This document shows positions 26,143 to 33,900 of a stretch of DNA of 64,000 nucleotides, piece by piece. Position numbers and translations under genes: made by a program. A model generated the notes under the pieces. It ran no database searches and was not told the DNA's origin. It saw only the letters and a list, made by a program, of their open reading frames with translations. This DNA is from Chitinophaga sp. XS-30. Its GTDB lineage: Bacteria > Bacteroidota > Bacteroidia > Chitinophagales > Chitinophagaceae. Every line of letters starts with the position of its first letter. Positions within the stretch are counted from its first letter, which is position 1. Where the stretch lies: contig NZ_CP043006.1 of the NCBI RefSeq assembly GCF_008086345.1, positions 3,408,032 through 3,472,031 on the forward strand, read 5' to 3'.

Positions 26143-27297
26143 ATGAAAAGAATATTATTCAGTTCGGTGCTGACCATGATGGTGTTGCCGGTCATTGCGC
26201 AGCAGCGCGAGTACCAGCGCAGGGCGGAAGAAATGTTCCACCGGGTATGGACGCTGTACCGGGTACCGGAGCACGGGCTTTTTTCAGAGTATTACCCGCA
26301 GCAGCATAAGGATTCCCTCACCTATATGCAGGACGGGAATGTACAATCGAAGGAAGTGAGTTACCTCTGGCCACTCAGCGGCGTGGTAACTTCCGCCGGC
26401 ATCATGATGCGGCTGCCCGGCAAAAAGACGGCCTACCGGCCTTATGTGGATACCGCGATGGCGGCGATGTACCAATACCGCGATACCACGCGTCAGCCAG
26501 CGGGCTACCAGGCTTATCCGGCAAAGTTCGAAAAGGTAGACCGTTATTATGACGACAACGGCCTCGTGGCTATCGATTATATGGAAGCCTATGAGAATAC
26601 CCGCAACCCGCTGTATCTTTCCAGGGCGAAGGAAGTATTCACTTTCATCATGAGCGGATGGACGGATGTGCTCGGTGGCGGCGTTACCTGGCTGGAGGGC
26701 CACGAAGATCAAAAGCCGGCCTGCAGCAATGGTATGGCCGCACTGGCCGCGCTCAAAATATACCAGGCTACCAAAGAGCCGTATTACCTGCGCCAGGGCA
26801 TTAAGTTCTATGACTGGATGAACAGGCATTTGCGTGACTCCGCCGGTTTGTACCGGAACGATATTAAAACCGCTACGGGTGCGGTCAATGCGACCTATTA
26901 CACCTATAATTCGGGATCTATGCTGGAAGCGGCCATGATGCTTTATGCTTTCACCGGGGAGCAAAAATATTACCGGGATGCGAAGCAGACCGCTGAATCC
27001 GCCTATCACTATTTCGGTCAGCCGCAGGAAGGCATGCGCAGCGAATTTTGCGACCTGCCCTGGTTTGTTACGGTGCTGTTCCGTGGATACGCTGCGCTGT
27101 ATGCGGTGGACAAAGATCCCGTGTACCTGAAAGCAATTATTGCGCGGGTAGACCATGCCTGGAACAACCGTGACCGCTACGGTCTGCTCAACCATAACTG
27201 GAGCGATCAGCGGGATGAGACCGGAAAGCCCAAGTGGCTGCTGGACGAAGCCTGCATTGCAGAACTGTATGCCCGCATGGCCCTGCTGAATTTATAA
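26143..27297 (+). CDS. GH76 alpha-1,6-mannanase-like enzyme, second copy
   Basis: A second GH76 enzyme of 384 residues, clearly related to the one upstream: RYYDDNGLVAIDYMEAYE carries the Asp pair (137, 138), and YNSGSMLEAAMMLYAFTGEQ and DLPWFVTVLFRGYAALYA are parallel motifs. Its N-terminus ends VLPVIAQQ, an ordinary signal peptidase I site with no lipobox Cys. It is therefore predicted to be periplasmic, where it would shorten imported alpha-1,6-manno-oligosaccharides. The two copies thus seem split between the surface and the periplasm. That localisation is predicted from the signal peptides only. Confidence 0.9.
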   Translation: MKRILFSSVLTMMVLPVIAQQREYQRRAEEMFHRVWTLYRVPEHGLFSEYYPQQHKDSLTYMQDGNVQSKEVSYLWPLSGVVTSAGIMMRLPGKKTAYRPYVDTAMAAMYQYRDTTRQPAGYQAYPAKFEKVDRYYDDNGLVAIDYMEAYENTRNPLYLSRAKEVFTFIMSGWTDVLGGGVTWLEGHEDQKPACSNGMAALAALKIYQATKEPYYLRQGIKFYDWMNRHLRDSAGLYRNDIKTATGAVNATYYTYNSGSMLEAAMMLYAFTGEQKYYRDAKQTAESAYHYFGQPQEGMRSEFCDLPWFVTVLFRGYAALYAVDKDPVYLKAIIARVDHAWNNRDRYGLLNHNWSDQRDETGKPKWLLDEACIAELYARMALLNL

Positions 27298-27319
27298 TGC
27301 ATACAACATCCAACAACTT

Positions 27320-28498
27320 ATGACGCAAGCTAACAGCAATTCATCAATTCCACCGGCCACAACAGGTTTGTTACGGCTGGCCCCTATATTGTTCGGCTTC
27401 TTCATCATGGGCTTTGTAGACGTGGTGGGCATTGCCACCAGCTACGTAAAACAGGATTTCGGTCTTTCCGATACCTTGTCTAACCTTTTGCCCATGGCGG
27501 TTTTCCTGTGGTTCCTGATCTTTTCGGTGCCTACCGGCATGCTCATGAACAGGATCGGCAGAAAACGTACCGTGCAGCTGAGTTTGCTCATCACCGGCAT
27601 CGGCCTGCTGGTGCCGATGATATCCTACACCTTGCCGGTGGTGCTGTCCGCCTTTGCGCTGCTGGGCATCGGCAATACGCTGTTGCAGGTGGCCCTCAAT
27701 CCGCTGCTGACCAATGTGGTGAGTAAAGACAGGCTGACCAGCAGCCTCACAACCGGACAGTTCATCAAAGCGATATCTTCCTTTCTGGGCCCCATTATTG
27801 CAGCCTATGCGGTCACGCGTTTCGGGAACTGGCAGTTGCTGTTTATCGTATTTGCGGGCATCACGCTGTTGTCTTTTCTCTGGCTAAGCGCCACGCCGCT
27901 GCAGGAAGACGGCCGCAAGGAGAATATTTCTACCATCAGGGAATGCTTCGCCCTGCTGGGCGACAGCCGCATATTCCTGTATTTCCTGGGCATATTGACG
28001 CTGGTAGGTATTGACGTAGGGCTGAATGTGTCCGCTCCCAAAATACTGATGGAGCGCACCGGTATGGCACTTGAGCAGGCGGGTTATGTAGCCAGCGTAT
28101 ATTTTGTTTTCAAAACCGCTGGCACGTTCCTCGGCGCTATTCTGCTGGCCAAATGGTCCGCACACCGTTTTTACCTCGCGTCAGCCGTTGCCGCGGTAGC
28201 TGCCATGGTGTTGCTGCTGTTCGCTGACAACGCCGGTCTGATCTACGCCGGCATTGCACTGGCCGGGTTTGCCTGCGCCAATATTTTTTCCATCCTGTTT
28301 TCCTTTGCGTTGCTGCGGATGCCGGAAAGGTCCAATGAAGTGTCTGGCCTTCTGATCATGGGCGTTTCCGGTGGCGCTATTTTCCCGTTGCTGATGGGCA
28401 TGGCTTCTGATGCGGCGGGTGCGCAATGGGGAGCTGTGGCGGTGTTGCTGGTTTGCTGCGCGTATCACTGGGTGCTGGCCGTCCGGGAGATGCGGTAG
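27320..28498 (+). CDS. MFS sugar permease (fucose-permease-like), probable mannose importer
   Basis: An inner-membrane transporter of 392 residues with about 12 hydrophobic helices. The MFS loop motif between helices 2 and 3 is GMLMNRIGRKRTVQLSL, and a second half-repeat follows after the central loop near residue 190-200. The N-terminal helix (ILFGFFIMGFVDVVGIATSY) resembles the sugar:proton symporters of the FucP type found in Bacteroidota PULs. As the last gene of PUL 2 it would bring mannose into the cytoplasm, where the ROK kinase and PMI-like protein act. The substrate is inferred from the locus. The start is 22 bases after the GH76 stop. Confidence 0.88.
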   Translation: MTQANSNSSIPPATTGLLRLAPILFGFFIMGFVDVVGIATSYVKQDFGLSDTLSNLLPMAVFLWFLIFSVPTGMLMNRIGRKRTVQLSLLITGIGLLVPMISYTLPVVLSAFALLGIGNTLLQVALNPLLTNVVSKDRLTSSLTTGQFIKAISSFLGPIIAAYAVTRFGNWQLLFIVFAGITLLSFLWLSATPLQEDGRKENISTIRECFALLGDSRIFLYFLGILTLVGIDVGLNVSAPKILMERTGMALEQAGYVASVYFVFKTAGTFLGAILLAKWSAHRFYLASAVAAVAAMVLLLFADNAGLIYAGIALAGFACANIFSILFSFALLRMPERSNEVSGLLIMGVSGGAIFPLLMGMASDAAGAQWGAVAVLLVCCAYHWVLAVREMR

Positions 28499-28499
28499 A

Positions 28500-28514
28500 G
28501 GGGCTGGTAGCCCC
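28500..28514. terminator. Small hairpin between convergent genes
   Basis: GGGGCT-GGT-AGCCCC (28500-28514) makes a tight 6-base-pair GC-rich stem directly after the MFS stop codon. It lies between PUL 2 and the convergent SRPBCC gene. No T-run follows, so it is at best a weak terminator or a 3' end stabiliser. Confidence 0.45.
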
Positions 28515-28519
28515 CTGGA

Positions 28520-28978
28520 TCATGCATCCGGTATCTCGGGTTCAACCAGCTTAGCCAGCTTTTCCAGCGATTCCTGCCAGCCCAGATAGCACATTTCCGC
28601 GGGTATGGCAGCGGGAATGCCTTCCTGGGTGATTTTTATGTCTGTACCCACTATCGTTTTCTGAAGCCAGACCGTGGTGATCATCTCTCCCGGCAGATTG
28701 GGGTCGTCAAATTTATCCGTGTATTTCAGGAACTCGTTAGGTTTGAGCTCCAGGTAGGTTCCACCGAACGAATGGCTGTTGCCGGTAGAAAAGTTATGGA
28801 ACGACATCCTGAAGGAACCGCCTGTTTTCGCATCCATTTCATGGACAGTGCAAAGAAATCCGTGAGGAGGTAACCAGGAAGCGACTGCCAGCGTTTCCGT
28901 AAATGCTCTGTAAACTTTTTCGGGAGAGGCTTTAAGCACTCTGTGCAACGAAACATTGTTGTTTGACATGACGTTCAT
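28520..28978 (-). CDS. SRPBCC-fold protein (AHSA1/START-like)
   Basis: A cytosolic protein of 152 residues with the typical SRPBCC opening (VSLHRVLKASPEKVYRAFTE) and the internal GGSFRMSFHNFSTG and GGTYLELKPNEFLKYTDKFD strands. The C-terminal helix is MCYLGWQESLEKLAKLVEPE. The fold forms a hydrophobic pocket for small ligands, and the specific role is unknown. Starts at M1 or M4 are both possible. It converges on the MFS gene. A DinB-like gene lies upstream in the same direction. Confidence 0.85.
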   Translation of the reverse strand: MNVMSNNNVSLHRVLKASPEKVYRAFTETLAVASWLPPHGFLCTVHEMDAKTGGSFRMSFHNFSTGNSHSFGGTYLELKPNEFLKYTDKFDDPNLPGEMITTVWLQKTIVGTDIKITQEGIPAAIPAEMCYLGWQESLEKLAKLVEPEIPDA

Positions 28979-29126
28979 TTTTGTTCCTACTCGTCTGGCT
29001 TTTCGGTTCCGCCCGTTTTTGGAATGGTTGCTGCTCCACTAAATTCTGATACAGCAAAGATGGCGGGAAAATTAAACACCCGAAGGGGCCATATACGACA
29101 ACTTGAAGGGCTTTTTGCGACCTGGG

Positions 29127-29630
29127 TCAGCTTCCCCTGCTTTCTTCGTAGGTAGGGCCGTACATACCGGGCACCTTGTTTCCGGTAGCACGCAGATAAA
29201 CGATCATTTCACCGCGATGGTGATAAATATGATTAAAAAGAAACCCGCGCGCTACAATTCCCCGCGGCATGGGGCCAAGAACGGTCCGTTCCCCTACTTT
29301 CATGGTCCAGTTGTCCTGCAATTGCTCATCCGTAAGCGATTTTAACGCAGCCCGGGCTTTCTCCACATTACTTTCAAAAAGCGCGAGGGTAGCTTTGATA
29401 TCATTCGTATCACCGCGTTCAAGATGATCCGCAGCCATGTCGTAAACGTCCTGTGTCAATGCGCCCACGTACCAGTAGTAAATGGTGGCAATGTGCTGTG
29501 CAAGCTCCCCCATAGTCCAGGACGTTGGAGAAGGTTTATAGGCGAGGTCTTTTTCAGGGACCGCCTGCAATAATTTACGGGTGCTGTTTACTTCATGTTC
29601 GAATTCCTGTATCAGATATTGCAGCATCAT
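29127..29630 (-). CDS. DinB-superfamily protein
   Basis: A four-helix-bundle protein of 167 residues of the DinB/YfiT type. A first His lies in WTMGELAQHIATIYYWY and others in the FLFNHIYHHRGEMIVYLRAT segment, giving the three-His metal site of the family. Such proteins include bacillithiol or mycothiol transferases and many of unknown role. The function here is unknown. It starts 62 bases downstream of the GH43 stop on the same strand. Confidence 0.88.
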   Translation of the reverse strand: MMLQYLIQEFEHEVNSTRKLLQAVPEKDLAYKPSPTSWTMGELAQHIATIYYWYVGALTQDVYDMAADHLERGDTNDIKATLALFESNVEKARAALKSLTDEQLQDNWTMKVGERTVLGPMPRGIVARGFLFNHIYHHRGEMIVYLRATGNKVPGMYGPTYEESRGS

Positions 29631-29692
29631 ATCTAAATAGTTTAAATAGTAAATAATGGGTGAAATGGCGATGAGTAAAATCCCGGTAAAAA

Positions 29693-30850
29693 CTACCTGC
29701 TCCCCGGCACTGCCTGCGGTGCGGTTGTAGGCCCTTCCACAACAAGCACCCCGTCTTCCTGTATCTCCATCCGGTCAATAAAAACAACACGTTTTTCGCC
29801 TGTTTCCGATGTGCGGGCATGATATACGCAAAACATCTCTTTACCATCCGGGGAGTAAGTAATGCTGTTATGCCCCGTTCCGGTCACTATACCGCCGTTC
29901 TCCACGTTTTTTTGCAATACGGGATTATTGGCAGCTTTGGTGAACGGCCCGAGCGGGCTTTTGGACGTGGCATATCCTACCGCGTAATTCCTGCCGCCGA
30001 AATAGTTGGCGGAGTACATCATATAGTAAGTATCTCCTTTTTTAAAGGCCACGGAACCTTCCGTCCACCGGCGGTTGATCTCTTTTGAGGTAACGGAGCG
30101 GCTTTCCCATTCCGATTGCTTGTCATCCATTTTTACAGGAGGGCGCAGCAACAATACCGGCTCGCCTGTTACACCACTGAAATCAGGTTTCAGCTCAACG
30201 CCATATACCCAGCTTTCCTCTATCACATCAAACCACCCCTTTTCCCTGGCCCAATCGGCCACTTCGCTCTCTACCGGGTGCTTATAGCAGCAACGGGAGT
30301 AATAGAGATAAATTTTGCCATTTTTATCAAACAGGATATTGGCATCGATGACGGGGTAGCCGGGATCGAAAACAGGTTTGTTGTTGAGGTCAGTGAATGG
30401 CCCGGTAGGGCGGTCAGACACGGCTACGCCTATACGGAAATTCTCAAGTTCTTTACCGGGATTCTCTTTCCATTGTGCGCTGTAGAAGATGTAAAACCGG
30501 CCTTTGTATTCGTACACTTCAGGCGCCCAGTAAGCTCCGTTCCATGCGGCCGTGGAATCGCTCCAGCCATTGCTGTTGGATGCGTGATACACCTGCCCTT
30601 CGTCTTTCCAATGCACCAGATCCGCAGAAGAATAAGCGGCAAACCCGTTTTTGGCACTGCCGCCGGTGCCGTACATATAATATTTGTCACCTTTTACATG
30701 CAGTACATACGGGTCCCCGAATGCTATGGGCAGCGGGTTCTGATAGGTCGGTCCGGTTGCCGGTTGGGCGGACTGTGCAAGCAGCGCCGTGGTATTCAGG
30801 GTTAATGTCAATAGAAGGCTTGCAATTGAAATCTGTGTCAGTTGTTTCAT
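29693..30850 (-). CDS. GH43-family glycosidase (beta-xylosidase/arabinanase-like)
   Basis: A five-bladed propeller enzyme of 385 residues with a signal peptide ending ALLAQ. The three family carboxylates are visible: Asp46 in FGDPYVLH (base), Asp169 in YPVIDANILFD (pKa modulator) and Glu264 in RWTEGSVAFKKGD (acid). YWAPEVYEYKGRFYIFYSAQ is the usual GH43 sequence around the active site. GH43 members act on arabinan, xylan or galactan side chains, and the specificity cannot be told. It stands alone rather than in a susCD operon. A good promoter match lies 39-69 bases upstream. It may be secreted to the periplasm. Confidence 0.9.
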   Translation of the reverse strand: MKQLTQISIASLLLTLTLNTTALLAQSAQPATGPTYQNPLPIAFGDPYVLHVKGDKYYMYGTGGSAKNGFAAYSSADLVHWKDEGQVYHASNSNGWSDSTAAWNGAYWAPEVYEYKGRFYIFYSAQWKENPGKELENFRIGVAVSDRPTGPFTDLNNKPVFDPGYPVIDANILFDKNGKIYLYYSRCCYKHPVESEVADWAREKGWFDVIEESWVYGVELKPDFSGVTGEPVLLLRPPVKMDDKQSEWESRSVTSKEINRRWTEGSVAFKKGDTYYMMYSANYFGGRNYAVGYATSKSPLGPFTKAANNPVLQKNVENGGIVTGTGHNSITYSPDGKEMFCVYHARTSETGEKRVVFIDRMEIQEDGVLVVEGPTTAPQAVPGSR

Positions 30851-30888
30851 GATGTGGCATTTATCTGTTGGAGATCACGCTATATACT

Positions 30889-30919
30889 CAAATATAACCG
30901 TAAGAAATTACAAATTAAA
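30889..30919 (-). promoter_or_regulatory. Bacteroidota-type promoter of the GH43 gene
   Basis: On the minus strand TATATTTG (30889-30896) is a perfect match to the -7 element TAnnTTTG. Nineteen bases upstream, TTTA (30916-30919) is one base off the -33 TTTG. The -7 element sits about 39 bases before the GH43 ATG. Confidence 0.6.
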
Positions 30920-30979
30920 ATTCAGGGACAGGGTGGAAAGATCAGCATTGGCGGAAAACGGACAGCCGCTGTCAATCAG

Positions 30980-33900
30980 TTACCTGATCACCAGAACCGT
31001 TCCCCTGAACAGGAAAGTGGTCCCATCCTCGCAGACGGTCTCGATGGCATAGACGTAACTGCCGTATGGCACTGCCTGGCCTTTCCGGGTGCCATCCCAG
31101 CCGGCGGCGGCATTGTTGATCTGAAAATTTGTTTTTTCAAATACCAGGCTGCCCCATCTGTCGTAGATGCGCATCCATGCCACTTCTTTTACACCGCGTC
31201 CTTTGGGATAGAACCGGTCATTTACACCATCATTGTCCGGGGTAAAGGCATTGGGGAGAAATACAGCGCCCATATCGCAGACCAGGTTCACCAGCACTTC
31301 ATCCGCGGCCTTGCAGCCGTAAATGTTCTCTACTGCCACGGTATAGTTGGTGGATATATTGGGCCGGGCCACAGGTGTCGGGCAGTCGGCACAGTCAAGA
31401 TAGTCCGGCGGCGTCCAGGTCCATTTTACGATATCCAGACTGCCTTGCGTACCCAGCGTTACGGGTACACCTGCCATCGCTGTACGGTCCGGCCCTGCAT
31501 TGATGACAGGTGAGGGGTGCACGCTGACAACCAGCGATGTGTCATGGGTGAAACAGCCGTCGGCATCGTAACCGGTTACTTGGTAGGTATAACTTCCCGT
31601 TGCTTTGATGGTGGCATGCGGATAGGGGCTGGCGGCATCATCCAGGCCTTCTCCCGTCCATACGTAATGATCAGCGCCCGACACCTGCAAGGGCAGCACA
31701 TGCCCGAGGCACAGTACCGTATCCGGCGTGGCTTTTATCGTGAATGGTTGCGCTACGCGGATACTTATATCATCTGTATTGCTGCATCCGTTGGCATCCG
31801 TCACGGTTACCTCGTAAGTGGTGTTCTCCCGGGGAGCTGCTACAGGATCGGGGGCGAGGGGATTGCTCAGGTCCGTGGCCGGCGACCATTGATAAGCAAC
31901 ACCGCCGCCGGCGCTCAGCGTGGTGCTGTTGCCGAGACATATGACTCCTGACGCGGCAGTTGCATTCACCACAGGCGCCGGTACGATAGCGATGTTATGA
32001 TGTGTGGTATCGCTGCAGCCGTCTTTGCTGGTAACGATGAGCGCCACTGCTGAAGGCCCCGGCTTGTCATATACCTGATCAGCAGGTTGCTGTACGGCGC
32101 CTGTATTGTTATTGCCGAAATCCCATTTCCAGGTAACATCGTTCATATTGCTCACGGTTCCGCTGAAGCTTACGGGCGCATCCTGGCAGGTCTGCAAAGG
32201 CCCGGTAATGGCCGATACGGGTTTGGGATAGGCATATATCGTTTTGCTTACGGTTTGCGTACAGCCGTAAGCGGTAGTAGTGGTAAGCGTGAAATTATAC
32301 CCCTGCGTTTTATCAAGGTAAAAACCGGGCGTGGCAGTGGCCTCATTTTCCACGGGCAGCCCTGGCTCAAACGTCCATTGATATTGCGCTTCTTCTTTCA
32401 GTTCATCAATGGAATAACTGTTGAAAGCGGGCGTAAAAGTGATCCAGCCTTCATCACAAATGAACGCCGGCGCGGATGTCAGTGCTACATCCAGTTTGTC
32501 GATAACGATCGGCCCGTCCAGGAAAGCAGTGCCTTTACAGCCCGCCTGGTCTGACAGGATGAGGCGGGGCTTGTAAATGCCGGGGTCTTTAAAGGTATGT
32601 TTGATGGTGGCATCCGTTGTTTCGGTAACAATACCATCTGTAAAATCCCAGGCGAAATTGACCGCATTAGATGCATCTACCTGGAATTCGATCTCTTTTG
32701 TGAGGCAGCCGCCGTTGGCGGAGGTTGTAATGGTGGCGTAAGGTCCCTTTACTTCCACTTCCTGCTCATATTCATCCTCCGTATCGGCATCGCCCACCAC
32801 TTTCAGCTTCACTTTATACTTCCCCGCATAGGTATAGGTATGAGAGGGATTGCTGATGGTGGAAAAGCTGCCATCGCCGAAATCCCAATATGAGCTGGCA
32901 TGGTTAACGGAGGTATTGGTGAAACGTGCTGTCACCGGCGGGCAGCCGCTGTTATTCACAAATGAAGTGCTGACCGTGAAGCCTGCGCTGACGCTGGATA
33001 CCTTGACCTGTTTTTTGGCGCTGTCTATGCAGCCGTTATCGTCCTTCGCCAGCAGTTTTACGGTATAGACGCCTTTATCGGGATAGGTCTTGTACGGACT
33101 GTTGTCCGTGGAAGAGGTATTGTCGCCAAAGTCCCACTGGTAGGTGGCATTGCCGCCCGTTTCCGTGGTATAGTTGTAGAACCATATGTTGCCGCCGGGC
33201 GGTATCAGTGTTGCACTTGGCACAAAATCCGCGTTGGGGCCGTTCACCTGCAGATAGGAACCGTCAGCGGAGCTGGTACAGCCGTCTTCGTCCGTGACCG
33301 TCAGCCTTGGATAGAAATAGCCGGACCTGTTGTAGGTGTGTTTGAAAGGAGGCGCGGTAAATACTTTTGCGGGAGTGCCATCGCCAAAATCCCATGACCA
33401 GGATTTTATGGGTTTTCCTCCGGAAACGTCCGTTTGGTCAGTAAAAGTAAGCTCGGTGCCCCGGCATTCCAGCACAGGCGGGGAGAGGAATTTGGCCAGC
33501 GGCCCGTGTACGTTCACTTCTACTTTATTGCTGCTGTCCGTACACCCCTGCAGGTTATAGGCTACATACCGGATGGTGTTTTTGCCGGGTTTGAGGTTGA
33601 TAAAAGTAGCATTCTCGGAGTTGTAATCAGCCCAATTGGGATATGTGCCGTCTGAAGAAGACCAGGAGTTATACCAGTAGTTGGTATAGATAGATCTGTC
33701 CAAAGACACTACGCTGGCTTTGAGCGTTTCGTTACCGCACAGGGTTGTTTTGTCCGTAGTAATGGTAACAGGGGATGGCGCGTACACATTGATGTTCATG
33801 GAATCCGTGCTGGTGCAGGTCCCGTCTGTAACGGTCAACTTTACTAAGTACACGCCTGTTTTATCATATTTGTGGCTGACAGGGCTTGTTTTTGCGGTGT

